NCBI RefSeq assembly: GCF_015644725.1
Contig: NZ_CP064795.1
Location: 1,920,501 to 1,984,500 of the forward strand
Source: Salinimonas marina
Lineage (GTDB): Bacteria; Pseudomonadota; Gammaproteobacteria; Enterobacterales; Alteromonadaceae
DNA length: 64,000 nucleotides
Reading direction: 5' to 3'
Below are positions 9,331 through 19,219 of the stretch, in pieces. Position 1 is the stretch's first letter. Each line of letters starts with the position of its first letter. The notes beneath the pieces are model-generated. The model was not told the origin of the DNA. It was given only the letters and a program-made list of their open reading frames with translations, and searched no databases. The position numbers were made by a program, and so were the translations under genes.

Positions 9331-11919
9331 TTAATTCGCCACTACATCCGGATTACTGATTTTTATGACCTCTGCCTCAGTCGCCAGATACGTTGCCACC
9401 TGAGTTTGCATTTCAGTGGTGGCCGCCGCGCTAGCTTCCGGGCTCAGACTCGAACCATGAGCGCCTTCGGTAAAGCGAACCTGTCCTGAGACCGGGTCAC
9501 CGGTGACGGTGCTGCTAACCTGAGGTAAGCCAATCAGCGCCGCAAGAGGGTTCTGACCCGACAGGGGAAGTTTGGTGGTTACCGGGATAACCTGGTCCGG
9601 TTTATTTTCTTCGCTACCATCGCCGATGACCGTCATCATGTGTACCGGAGTGCTTTCTCCCAGACGACTGGCATAATTATTAGGATCGCCCGAGTCCAGT
9701 ACGGTTTGCGCAGCAAAGGCAAACTCGTTCAGGGTGGCTTCTACTGTCGCAGCCTGCGCCGGTGTCAGCGCCTCTTCAAATTGTCCGACTGCTGCGACCA
9801 ACTCTTCGCGAGATACATCGGTGGTGCCGTACAACTGCATAAGCAGGCCCTGAAAGTCTTCAGAAGACTCGGACAGCAATAAGCCTTTAATCAGCGGACC
9901 GAATGACGGCGACTCAATCAAAAATTGCGCCACACCGCCTCCGGGAGACTCCAGCGACGCCGCGTTTACGGCAAATAATCCATCAAGCGCAGCTAGATCG
10001 CCATCTAAAGAGGTATTGGCGACGGCCGCAAAATTACCGCCCGTCATTGCCCCCAGCGAGACTCCCATTACTGACACCTGACCCAGGTTAAATTTAACAT
10101 TCTGGTCTGTGGTATTATCAATAACTGCATTCAGACCCAGCCGAACACCCAGTAAATCTGCCACACTTTGGCGCAGGTTATCCCGGGCGGTAGGCAGGCT
10201 GGCCAGGTTCATATAATGGGTTGGCGTTACCGACGTGGCATTGATATCGTCGGTGCCATCCATGTCGACATCAAAACCACGACTGCCATGCAGCGGCTGG
10301 TCAATGGCCACACTGGCAATACCAGCGAGTGCCAGGGAGCCGGTGATAGCCAGCATGTCTTCTTTTTTGCTGGTGATACCGTGATACAGAACCACAACCG
10401 GCCAGCCCGCTTCCGGGGTACTCAACGGCACGCCTAGCGCCCCGGCAACCATAGGATCAGGGATGGTCACCTGCACCTCCAGGGTTTGCGCCGAGGTCGC
10501 TTGTGGTACCGGGTTGTAACGGGTGATATAGCGATTTTTATCCAGCGGCTTGTCATCAATGCGCAGGTCTGCCAAACCTAGCTGCTGACACAGGGCATTA
10601 TTAGGACCGGCTTGCGCGGCAGCTTTGACCTCATCACTGGCCCCACCCAGCACAATACCGCTGTCACAGGCTGCCTGCCAAAAAGCGGTTACCGGCGCCA
10701 TCGGATTTTCCGCCGTGGGCACGCCCAGATAATAAGGCAGGGTGATATCGCCGGCATAATGCTGAGCCGCACAAAACGGCCCTACTTGCTCAAGCAGCCC
10801 AGAGGCTAATGGTTCGGCAAAGCTATTCAGAGCACCAAACTGTTCTGCAGCGCCACCGGCGGCGGTCGTCAGCAAGCCATCACAGCTTTGTAGTGAATCA
10901 AATCCACCCGCTTCCAAAGTAGCTTCAATCGCTGCCTTGGTGCCGGCATCCAGGTCGGCTGAGGCTTGCAACACAGCGCCGGACAACACTTCATCACTCA
11001 CCAGATTTAATGCTTTCATTGCAGTAGGGGCGGTAGCATCACCCACCGTCATGGCAGGCAAAGACTCCCCTGCTGCCGGATCGCCGGCCTGCACCCGGGC
11101 GGCATACGTTGCCACCGACACCTTTTTCAGTGCCTGTAACGAATCGTCAATGGACTGCGTGGTGAAAGCGGCCACATAGCTAAGTTCTTCACGGTCATAG
11201 CCGGCTGACTCTAGCGGCGTGATATAACTGTTTACCAGACCCTGTAACTGCAGCTGTGAGTCTGAGCTTAGCGGCATCGTATTAACATCCTGACGCACCA
11301 AATCCCAGGTGGTTGACCCTTTTACCGATTTGCCACTACTGTCTTTGAGTGCATCTGTCACCACCAGCATATAGCCACTGGCCGCTTTTAATGGCTTCAG
11401 GGGAATGACAGAAATGGTGTCATCATCGGCCAGGCTGGTAACATAATCTTCACCATAGATAAGCGCATCACCTACTTTGCAGCCGGCGGATGGCGTCGAC
11501 ACTGCCGCACAGTCCGGGTCGCTTTGATCAAGGCCCAGAGTGGCTTCGTGAATAAAGATGCCGGCAGATAAGGTCGACTCATCCAGCGAGGCGCCAGGGG
11601 GCGTATCCACATTGATGACAAAAGGGGCCTGGGTAGACCAGCCATCCAACACATTCAATGCATTTCTTGGATCGCCAAAATCGGTAGGATCATCCACCGG
11701 AACATTGAGGGTGTAATCGAAAAAGCCATCGTCGCCAGGCAGCATCAGTAAATCATTGGGTGTATTTAAATTACCGGCTGCAGGGTCAAAGACAACTCGG
11801 GAAAAAGGGGTTTGTTCAGGAGTTTCAGCTTCGATATCTTCAATGGTGTCACCAGAGCCTCCGCATCCTGCTAACCCCAGCGCCATGGCAACACTGGAAC
11901 TGATAAGTAGTTTTCTCAT
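9331..11919 (-). CDS. VolA/Pla-1-family surface lipoprotein lipase (lysophospholipase)
   Basis: The 862-residue product starts with a lipoprotein signal ending in LGLAGCGGSGD, so the mature protein would be lipidated at Cys19. The N-terminal portion (FDPAAGNLNTPNDLLM) is typical of the bacterial virulence-factor-lipase N-terminal domain found in VolA of Vibrio and Pla-1. The alpha/beta-hydrolase part shows VVLYHGITSKKEDM, DQPLHGSRGFD and the nucleophile elbow VMGVSLGAM (G-x-S-x-G). The late EGAHGSSLSPE histidine is a plausible triad member. Family members cleave lysophosphatidylcholine at the cell surface to feed fatty acids to beta-oxidation. The start has a GGGAGAAAG ribosome-binding site. 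It is monocistronic with its own terminator. Confidence 0.87.
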   Translation of the reverse strand: MRKLLISSSVAMALGLAGCGGSGDTIEDIEAETPEQTPFSRVVFDPAAGNLNTPNDLLMLPGDDGFFDYTLNVPVDDPTDFGDPRNALNVLDGWSTQAPFVINVDTPPGASLDESTLSAGIFIHEATLGLDQSDPDCAAVSTPSAGCKVGDALIYGEDYVTSLADDDTISVIPLKPLKAASGYMLVVTDALKDSSGKSVKGSTTWDLVRQDVNTMPLSSDSQLQLQGLVNSYITPLESAGYDREELSYVAAFTTQSIDDSLQALKKVSVATYAARVQAGDPAAGESLPAMTVGDATAPTAMKALNLVSDEVLSGAVLQASADLDAGTKAAIEATLEAGGFDSLQSCDGLLTTAAGGAAEQFGALNSFAEPLASGLLEQVGPFCAAQHYAGDITLPYYLGVPTAENPMAPVTAFWQAACDSGIVLGGASDEVKAAAQAGPNNALCQQLGLADLRIDDKPLDKNRYITRYNPVPQATSAQTLEVQVTIPDPMVAGALGVPLSTPEAGWPVVVLYHGITSKKEDMLAITGSLALAGIASVAIDQPLHGSRGFDVDMDGTDDINATSVTPTHYMNLASLPTARDNLRQSVADLLGVRLGLNAVIDNTTDQNVKFNLGQVSVMGVSLGAMTGGNFAAVANTSLDGDLAALDGLFAVNAASLESPGGGVAQFLIESPSFGPLIKGLLLSESSEDFQGLLMQLYGTTDVSREELVAAVGQFEEALTPAQAATVEATLNEFAFAAQTVLDSGDPNNYASRLGESTPVHMMTVIGDGSEENKPDQVIPVTTKLPLSGQNPLAALIGLPQVSSTVTGDPVSGQVRFTEGAHGSSLSPEASAAATTEMQTQVATYLATEAEVIKISNPDVVAN

Positions 11920-12230
11920 TCTTTCTCCCTCAAATTCATTGTTTTTATTGTCTGTTCAAAACCCTGGTTAAGCGACTATCCTGTCTATGATGGACAACTA
12001 ACCCCAGCACACTACATAAGATTCTAAACATGTAAGACCAGTTACTTATAGGGCAATCTTATTGAGTTTGCAGCAACTTTGCAAAGCTTTGTTAACTTTT
12101 TATTTTCTTTTTTGAATTCTTTTTAGCAAACCCTGCCACCAGCGTTTACAAGCAATCTCAGCTTTGTATGATGAGCTTATTCTGTTTTTCGTCGGTGCAT
12201 GGCTATTGCACCTTTAACAATGAGACCTCC
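11920..12230. promoter_or_regulatory. Divergent intergenic region, lipase / YciK-type SDR
   Basis: This 311-bp region lies between two divergently transcribed genes and must hold both promoters. It has an AT-rich tract around 12090-12122. No operator palindrome or further gene was recognised. Confidence 0.5.
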
Positions 12231-12983
12231 ATGAACAATTATCAGGCACCCGCTACTCTTTTGGACGATAAAGTAATACTGGTCACCGGCGCCGGCGATG
12301 GTATCGGCGCCCAGGCTGCCAAAACGTATGCAGCCCATGGTGCCACTGTCATCTTATTGGGCCGGACCGTAAGTAAACTTGAAACCGTTTATGATGAAAT
12401 CGTGGCAGAAAATCACCCGCAGCCAGCCATTATTCCGTTGGATTTGCAGGGCGCCAGCGCCAAAAATTATGCTGATATGGCCGATACCATTGAAGATAAG
12501 TTTGGTCGGCTGGATGGGGTGTTACACAATGCGTCGGTGTTGGGCCAGCTGAGCGCATTTGTGGATATTTCTGAACAGGAATGGCAGGAAGTCATGCAGA
12601 TTAATGTTCACGGGACCGCGCTGATGACGCAAAAGCTGGTACCAGTTTTGCGCTTAGCCCCGGCCGCGTCGGTGATCTTCACCACCTCCAGCGTGGGTCG
12701 TAAAGGCCGGGCTTTCTGGGGACCTTATGCAGTGTCAAAGTTTGCCACCGAAGGCATGATGCAGGTACTGGCCAGTGAATTTGAAAATCGTAGCGTGCGG
12801 TTCAATTGCATCAATCCGGGCGGTACCCGCACCAGTATGCGAGCCAGTGCCTTTCCGGCCGAAGACCCGCAAACGCTTAAAACCCCGGCCGACATCATGC
12901 CTTTATATCTGTACCTGATGGGGGATGACAGCGCCAGGGTCAATGGACAGTCACTAGACTGCCAGCCCAAACCTGCAAACTAG
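12231..12983 (+). CDS. yciK: YciK-family short-chain oxidoreductase
   Basis: This classical short-chain dehydrogenase of 250 residues begins MNNYQAPATLLDDKVILVTG and carries the cofactor motif TGAGDGIG. It also has the structural HNASVLG motif, the catalytic serine in TTSSVGRKGRA and YAVSK as the Tyr-x-x-x-Lys pair. The pattern up to NPGGTRTSMRA matches E. coli YciK, an oxidoreductase of undefined substrate. A longer frame exists 21 codons upstream, but alignment with YciK supports the downstream ATG. A bidirectional terminator separates it from the convergent glnS. Confidence 0.88.
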   Translation: MNNYQAPATLLDDKVILVTGAGDGIGAQAAKTYAAHGATVILLGRTVSKLETVYDEIVAENHPQPAIIPLDLQGASAKNYADMADTIEDKFGRLDGVLHNASVLGQLSAFVDISEQEWQEVMQINVHGTALMTQKLVPVLRLAPAASVIFTTSSVGRKGRAFWGPYAVSKFATEGMMQVLASEFENRSVRFNCINPGGTRTSMRASAFPAEDPQTLKTPADIMPLYLYLMGDDSARVNGQSLDCQPKPAN

Positions 12984-13031
12984 GGCTTCAGTATGCGCCG
13001 TGCCCGGCAACACCGGTGCGACAATAACAAC

Positions 13032-13060
13032 AAAAAGGCGACCCTGAGGTCGCCTTTTTT
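13032..13060. terminator. Bidirectional terminator between yciK and glnS
   Basis: A hairpin AAAAAGGCGACC-CTGA-GGTCGCCTTTTTT has a T-run on either strand and lies between convergent genes. Confidence 0.9.
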
Positions 13061-13089
13061 GATGTGGATAAAACGGGTTTATTACCTGC

Positions 13090-14760
13090 CTAGGTGTTGG
13101 CGATTTTTGCCCAGGTATCACGTAGCCCAACGGTCTGATTAAAGACCAGTTTGTTGGTAGTGCTGTCTTTGTCACAACAAAAATAGCCGGTACGCTCAAA
13201 CTGCCATGCCCCCGAGTCTACACTGGCGGTCGACAAGGTGCGTTCTACGACACCCTGTTTGACGGTCAGGGACTCAGGATTAATCACATCCACAAAATTT
13301 TCTTCGGCGGCCGGGTTTGGCACGGTAAACAAACGATCGTACAACCGGAACTCAGCCGGTACCGCAGCGGCCGCGTCTACCCAGTGAATTACGCCTTTAA
13401 CCTTACGCCCATCGGCCGGGTCTTTGCCCAGCGTCTGGTCATCATAGGTGCAAAAGATGGTGATGATATTCCCTTCATCATCTTTTTCTACATGCTCGGC
13501 TCTGATCACATACGCGTTACGCAAACGGACTTCTTTGCCGGTTACCAGGCGCTTGAACTTTTTATTGGCTTCTTCACGAAAATCCTCTGCTTCAATCAGG
13601 ATTTCGCGACTAAAGGTGATTTCCCGGGTACCCATGCTTTCATCATTGGGATGATTCGGCGCATGCAGCGTTTCTGTTTTACCCTCCGGGTAATTCTCAA
13701 TCACAATCTTTACCGGGTCCAGCACCGCCATAGCCCGAGGCGCATTCACATTTAAGTCGTCGCGGATACAGGCTTCCAGCATGCCCATTTCAACCATGTT
13801 ATCCATTTTGGTAACCCCGATTCGTTTACAGAATTCACGAATCGAACCGGCGGTGTAACCCCGACGGCGCAGACCTGCAATGGTCGGCATTCTGGGATCG
13901 TCCCAGCCAGACACATGCTGCTCGTCTACCAGCTGAATCAGACGTCGCTTACTCAACACCGTATATTCAAGATTCAGGCGGGAAAACTCGTACTGACGAG
14001 GGGTACAGTCAATGGAGATATTGTCAATAACCCAGTCGTACAACCGGCGATTGTCCTGAAATTCCAGGGTACACAGCGAGTGCGTGATGCCTTCCAGTGC
14101 ATCCGAGATACAATGGGTAAAATCATACATGGGGTACACACACCATTTGTCACCGGTCTGGTGATGGTGGGCAAACCGGACCCGATAAATAACCGGATCG
14201 CGCATGCACATAAACGGCGATGCCATGTCAATTTTGGCACGTAAACTACATTGCCCTTCTGCGTATTCACCGGCGGTCATTTTTGCAAACTCGCGACGGT
14301 TTGTGTCGACATCGGTGTCACGGTACGGGCTGTTTTTGCCAGGCTCGGTCAATGTACCGCGCAACTCACGCATTTGTTCATGGGTTGAAAAGTCGACATA
14401 GGCCAGACCTTTGTCGATAAGCTCATTGGCAAACTGATGCAACTGGTCAAAATAGCCTGAGGAATAGCACGGCTCGCCCTGCCATTCAAAGCCCAGCCAG
14501 CGCACATCCTGCTGAATGCTGTTTACAAAAGAAATGTCTTCTTTTTCCGGATTGGTGTCGTCAAAGCGCAGGTTACAACTGCCCTGATAGTCTTCGGCAA
14601 TACCAAAGTTCAGACAGATAGACTTTGCGTGACCAATATGCAGATAGCCGTTGGGCTCGGGTGGAAAACGCGTTTTCACCTGCTGGTGTAACCCAGACGC
14701 CAAATCTTTATCGATAATCTGCCGGATAAAATTGGTCGGACGATTCTCAGTCTCCGCCAT
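13090..14760 (-). CDS. glnS: Glutaminyl-tRNA synthetase
   Basis: This 556-residue class I aminoacyl-tRNA synthetase charges tRNA-Gln. The HIGH motif is seen in [15 protein letters not shown] and the KMSKS loop as VLSKRRL. The amino-acid and acceptor-stem region [10 protein letters not shown] and the C-terminal anticodon-binding beta-barrel (ending [11 protein letters not shown]) are also present. Length and motif order match GlnS, rather than GltX or a glutamate-discriminating paralogue. It is monocistronic here, with a LacI regulator gene divergent. Confidence 0.97.
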   Translation of the reverse strand: MAETENRPTNFIRQIIDKDLASGLHQQVKTRFPPEPNGYLHIGHAKSICLNFGIAEDYQGSCNLRFDDTNPEKEDISFVNSIQQDVRWLGFEWQGEPCYSSGYFDQLHQFANELIDKGLAYVDFSTHEQMRELRGTLTEPGKNSPYRDTDVDTNRREFAKMTAGEYAEGQCSLRAKIDMASPFMCMRDPVIYRVRFAHHHQTGDKWCVYPMYDFTHCISDALEGITHSLCTLEFQDNRRLYDWVIDNISIDCTPRQYEFSRLNLEYTVLSKRRLIQLVDEQHVSGWDDPRMPTIAGLRRRGYTAGSIREFCKRIGVTKMDNMVEMGMLEACIRDDLNVNAPRAMAVLDPVKIVIENYPEGKTETLHAPNHPNDESMGTREITFSREILIEAEDFREEANKKFKRLVTGKEVRLRNAYVIRAEHVEKDDEGNIITIFCTYDDQTLGKDPADGRKVKGVIHWVDAAAAVPAEFRLYDRLFTVPNPAAEENFVDVINPESLTVKQGVVERTLSTASVDSGAWQFERTGYFCCDKDSTTNKLVFNQTVGLRDTWAKIANT

Positions 14761-14975
14761 TCGCGCATTCCCCTTAAGTAATAATGAAATTTAAAACGGC
14801 CCCGAGTATAACATCGGCCATCGGTACGGCGATCTTTTTTCGCCACCTGTTCTGTGTAAATGCTTAAATTTGCAGCGATAGAATGCCGGCGACGGGTGTA
14901 TTCATCTCTTGCAGCCCACTTTGTGGTATGGTGTCAGCGTCCGATTTTTTTGCATATAAGCTGTTGGCTCCAACT

Positions 14976-16009
14976 ATGAAAGAAAAAGCAACTTCCTTTG
15001 ATATTGCCCATCGTGCTGGTGTGTCGCAATCTACCGTTTCCCGTGCTCTGAACAATAGCTCACTGGTGAGTCAGCAAACCCGCGATCGCATTGTCAAAAT
15101 TGCGCAGGAACTTAATTACAAAGTGGATAAAAATGCCAGTAATCTGCGTAAGCAAAAAAGCAATACACTGGCACTATTGTTGTTTCAGGATCCCACCACC
15201 GATGACTCGTTAATCAATCCTTTCTTTTTATCCATGCTGGGCAGTATTACCCGGGCCAGTGCGACGGCCGGTTTTGATTTGCTGGTATCGTTTCAGAATA
15301 TGCAGGATGACTGGCACGCAGAATACGAAGACTCCAATAAAGCCGATGGCATCATTTTACTGGGCTACGGCGATTATCGTTCGTACCGCAGCAAACTGGC
15401 CCGGCTGGAAGAACAAGGCACTCATTTTGTACGATGGGGCGCGCCGGATAGCGAACAGCCCGGGATTAATATTGGCTGCGATAATTATCAGGGCGGAGTA
15501 GCTGCCACCACGCACCTGATTAAACTGGGTTACCAGCGTATCGCATTTATCGGAGAATGTGGGGAACAGGCCCCCGAATTCAAAGCCCGTTATCAGGGGT
15601 ATCGGGACGCCCTCAATACTCACCATCTGTTACATGATCATACCCTGCAGTACGATGCCTACTCCACCGAAGTCTCTGGCCGCAATGCGATGCAGCGGAT
15701 ACTGGCAGAATATGAACATCCACGGGCGGTGGTATGTGCCTCCGACCTTATCGCCATCGGGGTGCTGGACGCCATTCGCGATGCCGGCTTACAGGTCCCC
15801 AGGATATTGCGGTGGTAGGGTATGACAACATTCCGGTTTCAGGCTATACCTCCCCGGCTTTGACCACGGTGCGGCAAAACACTACCCGCGCGGGCGAGCT
15901 GCTGGTCAATACGCTAATCAGTGCCATTAACAAACAGCAAGTACATGATTATCTGATGCCGGCGGACTTGGTGGTCCGGCGCTCCTGTGGCGCCGGACCA
16001 ACCAGCTGA
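14976..16009 (+). pseudogene. LacI-family regulator of the starch locus, frameshifted as sequenced
   Basis: The start MKEKATSFDIAHRAGVSQSTVSRALN is a LacI helix-turn-helix. It is followed by the hinge NASNLRKQKSNTLALL and a periplasmic-binding-protein-like effector domain. The frame breaks at the C4 run 15797-15800: the first frame reads ...GLQVPRILRW and stops, while the next frame continues ...PQDIAVVGYDNIPVSGYTSP to 16009. Adding one C restores a standard protein of about 345 residues. The gene neighbours a GH13 amylase, a sugar transporter and two further GH13 genes, so it is the best candidate to bind the repeated TGCATACGTATTCA sites. No strong ribosome-binding site precedes the chosen ATG. 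The frameshift is probably a sequencing under-call. Confidence 0.85.
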
Positions 16010-16017
16010 TAGCGGGT

Positions 16018-17715
16018 TTACTGGCGCGCCATCTGAGATTGAACCTGTTCCAGCAACTCTGGTTGCGATATTTCGCCTTCCAGCACCCATACCTGCACAT
16101 CATTGGCCCCAACCTGGGTTTGCAAAGCCTGACCTGCACTTAGGGTTAGCTGTTTATCAGACAGTTGTTCTTGCCAGGTGCCTTGTTGCAGATACTTGTC
16201 AATTTCAAAACTGGCTGGCTGCTTACCCTTATTTAATAATACCAGCGCGGTCTGGGCAGCGTTTCCTGTCTGTAATACCCGGTAGAACGCCGCGGTATCC
16301 CCCGTTAGCGCCACATTAACCTGTAACCCGCGCTGTAACGCCGGGGTATTTTTACGCACATGGGCAATTTCTTTCAGCTGCTGATAAATAACATGCGCTG
16401 GTGCCTTATCAATATTCTCCTGACCAAGATAATTACGGTTTCCCTCGTGCTCGGCGGTGCCCCGCATAAAGCCAATCTCGGAACCCTGATAGATCACCGG
16501 AATCCCCGGGCCGTAAACAGCCAGTTGTGGGCATTAACAAAACCACTGTCCGGTGCATCCATCCGCGCCATATCGTGATTGTCATAAAATGTAGTCAGCT
16601 CGTAAGGATTGGCATACGGTCCATGGGTCAGATGCAAGGTTTCGCTTAACCTACTGTAATCACTATCCGGCTTTGAAAAAACCTCTATCATGGCTTTTTG
16701 CATCGGAAAATCCAGCACGCTGACACCACCATTTTTTGGCAGTGTATGCTGGGCAATAAAGTTAGCATCATAGACAAAACTTTCGCCAAACATGAAAAAG
16801 TCCGGGTGCTCGGCACGAATGCGATCTGACATTTCACGCCAGAAGGCGTGCGGAACATGGCGAATGGTATCAATACGAAAGGCGTCGGCGCCCTGCTCTA
16901 TCCAGTACAGGTAAGCATTAATAAGATAGTCCTGCACATCAGGGTTTGTCTCATCCAGATTCGACAGCTGCATTAAATCCGGCTCGTCATGAAAGAAAGC
17001 CTGCAACGGCTGACTGGTATCCAGTTCGCTGGGTGGCAGGTTTTGATGATCCGCCACCAGCTTGCCATCCTGGTCATACAACTCACCAAACCCGGGCTGA
17101 TCCTGCGGCATGGTGAAGCTGGGCGAACCATGATTGGCCACGATATCAAACACGGTTTTAAGTCCATGCTTTTCACGCAGGGTACTGGTGTAATCTTTAA
17201 AACTTAAATCGGGGCTGATCAGGTGTTCATCGGCCTTATAAAAGTTGGTGGCCCAATAACCGTGATAACCACTCTTGCCGCCATCTTTAAATGCCCCCCA
17301 AAGGTAATGGGCTCGCCGCCGGTGAAGGCTTCATCAGGATTATCCAGTATCGGGGTCAGCCAGATGGCGGTGAACCCCAGGTTTTTAATATACTGCGCAT
17401 TATCAAGGATCCCCTGCAGATCGCCGCCCATGTAGCCCACATTGGCATGCTGGCCATTTGGACCATCCAGACGAAGGTTCCAGGTCGGGTTGTCGCCCCC
17501 TGCTCTTCATGGTTGTTCGACGGGTCGCCATCGACAAAGCGATCCGTAACCACAAAATAAACCGCTTCTTTAGCAAAGGGATGCTGGGTGCCGTAAATCT
17601 GGGTGGACGGGGTCTGGGCTGATGCGGCCTGGGTTGAATCCGGCTTCGTGGTGGAGCATGCACTTAGCACGCCCGCGACGGCCAGCGCCGTAATGCCCAT
17701 AGAAAATTTATGCAT
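16018..17715 (-). pseudogene. GH13 alpha-amylase lipoprotein, three frameshifts as sequenced
   Basis: Read across frames this is one GH13 alpha-amylase of about 565 residues. It opens with a lipoprotein signal (VAGVLSACSTT). Region I is DIVANHG, region II with the nucleophile is DAFRIDTIRH, region III with the acid/base is MFGESF and region IV is FYDNHDMARM. The frame breaks at C-runs 17496-17500, 17294-17299 and 16504-16507. Adding one G/C at each joins HEEQG to GGDNPTWNLRLDG, TFGG to AFKDGGKSGYHG and FTARG to IPVIYQGSE. It probably hydrolyses alpha-glucans at the outer membrane or in the periplasm. Its start overlaps the end of the transporter gene by 8 bp, which suggests translational coupling. 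Confidence 0.85.
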
Positions 17716-19183
17716 AACAAGATTCCTTATAAAGAAGAGTGACGAGCTTCGGGTCTTTTACAAAAAATACCGAAATTGCCGCCAGCAGCATCGAAACACC
17801 GGCTACCACGATGATGTACTTAGCTTCGTTATCAAATACATAGGCCAGAATAGAGCCCGAGCAAAGTCCGGCCACAATTTGCGGCACCGCCACGGTAAAA
17901 TTAAAGATACCCATATATACCCCGGTTTGCCGGGCCGGCAGCGCACCAGCCAGCATCGCGTATGGCATGGCCAGTATCGCCGCCCAGGCAACCCCAATCC
18001 CTATCATAGGGATAAGCAGTCGGACGGCGCCCACCGGTACTTCGACCTCGGTAATTAACAGGTTCACGTGCACCAGGTTCAGATCCTGAAACAGTAAAAA
18101 GCTGATATACCCCACACCACCGGCCAGCAGCGAGGCTGAATACACCAGCTTACGTCCGAAGCGGTCCGCAAGCTTGGCCAGAAAGATTGAAAAAACCGCG
18201 GCGAACACCGAATAGGCGGCGAACAGAATACCCACCCAGTCACCCGCCGCGCCTTTGGCTAACACCACAGAGTCAGGAATCATGGGGACCGTGGCAATAA
18301 AGGCCGGATCAAACCATTTTTTATCTACATTCCAGATATGCTGCGTAATCGCCGGGGTGGTGTACACCCACATAATATACAGTGAAAACCACGAGAAAAA
18401 TTGCACCACTGCCAGTTGCTTCATGGTCGTTGGCATATTAACCACCAACTTCCAGAAGTTGCTCAGGCGCACAGCCATTGGCTGTTTAGGCTCCACCTCT
18501 TCAGCTTCAATACCTTTATAGCGATTGTAGTCCTCAGGAGAATATTCTTTGGTTCTGATGACTGTCCAGATCACTGTCCCCAACAATACGGTGGCCCCGA
18601 TGTAAAATGCCCACATCACCGAGGGGGCCACTTCGCCCATCTGCGCCGTATTTTCCAGGCCCACCACATTGGTCAGCACAAACGGTAGAATGGAACCGAT
18701 CACTGCACCGATATTAATCAGCAGTGATTGTATGGAGTAGCCCACATTGCGCTGTTCTGAGGGCACCATATCCGAAACCAGCGAGCGGAATGGCTGAAAG
18801 CAAATGTTAAAGGAGGCATCCATCAGTGCCAGCATCAGCGCGCCAAAGATCATCGGTGCCATAAAGGTTACAAACAGCGGCGCATTCGGCATCAGCAGCA
18901 TGCCGATGGCAGCGGCCACCGCACCGGCCAGAATAAAGGGACGGCGGCGACCCAGACCGTTCCAGGTGCGATCTGAGGCGGCCCCCACAATGGGCTGTAT
19001 TAATAACCCCATAATCGGTGCCACCAGCCAGAATAAAGACAACGAATGCAGATCGGCGCCTAAGTCCGATAAGATTCTTGAAACATTCGCATTTTGCAGC
19101 GCAAAGCCAAACTGGACACCTAAGAAGCCAAAGCTGACATTCCAGATTTGCCAGAAATGAAGTCTGGGTTGTTGTGTTTGCAT
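17708..19183 (-). CDS. MFS sugar transporter, SLC45/maltose-sucrose type
   Basis: This protein of about 491 residues has the hydrophobic profile of a 12-helix major facilitator. The conserved loop GRRRPFILAGAV after helix 2-3, the N-terminal SFGFLGVQFGFALQNANVSRI and WLVAPIMGLLIQPIVG resemble the SLC45/sucrose-maltose symporter branch. It probably imports maltose or maltodextrin across the inner membrane with a cation. A GTG lies three codons upstream of the chosen ATG and either may be used. It sits between two GH13 genes on the same strand, in the order amylase, transporter, amylase. The transported sugar is inferred from context. Confidence 0.88.
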   Translation of the reverse strand: MQTQQPRLHFWQIWNVSFGFLGVQFGFALQNANVSRILSDLGADLHSLSLFWLVAPIMGLLIQPIVGAASDRTWNGLGRRRPFILAGAVAAAIGMLLMPNAPLFVTFMAPMIFGALMLALMDASFNICFQPFRSLVSDMVPSEQRNVGYSIQSLLINIGAVIGSILPFVLTNVVGLENTAQMGEVAPSVMWAFYIGATVLLGTVIWTVIRTKEYSPEDYNRYKGIEAEEVEPKQPMAVRLSNFWKLVVNMPTTMKQLAVVQFFSWFSLYIMWVYTTPAITQHIWNVDKKWFDPAFIATVPMIPDSVVLAKGAAGDWVGILFAAYSVFAAVFSIFLAKLADRFGRKLVYSASLLAGGVGYISFLLFQDLNLVHVNLLITEVEVPVGAVRLLIPMIGIGVAWAAILAMPYAMLAGALPARQTGVYMGIFNFTVAVPQIVAGLCSGSILAYVFDNEAKYIIVVAGVSMLLAAISVFFVKDPKLVTLLYKESCYA

Positions 19184-19219
19184 AATTACCACATTTATTA
19201 TCGTTATCGTTGAATTTTA

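Noticed and set aside
15797..15800. Programmed frameshifting in the LacI gene
   Set aside because: The site lacks a clear slippery heptamer or downstream stimulator, and the same one-base loss recurs in unrelated genes at C/G runs.
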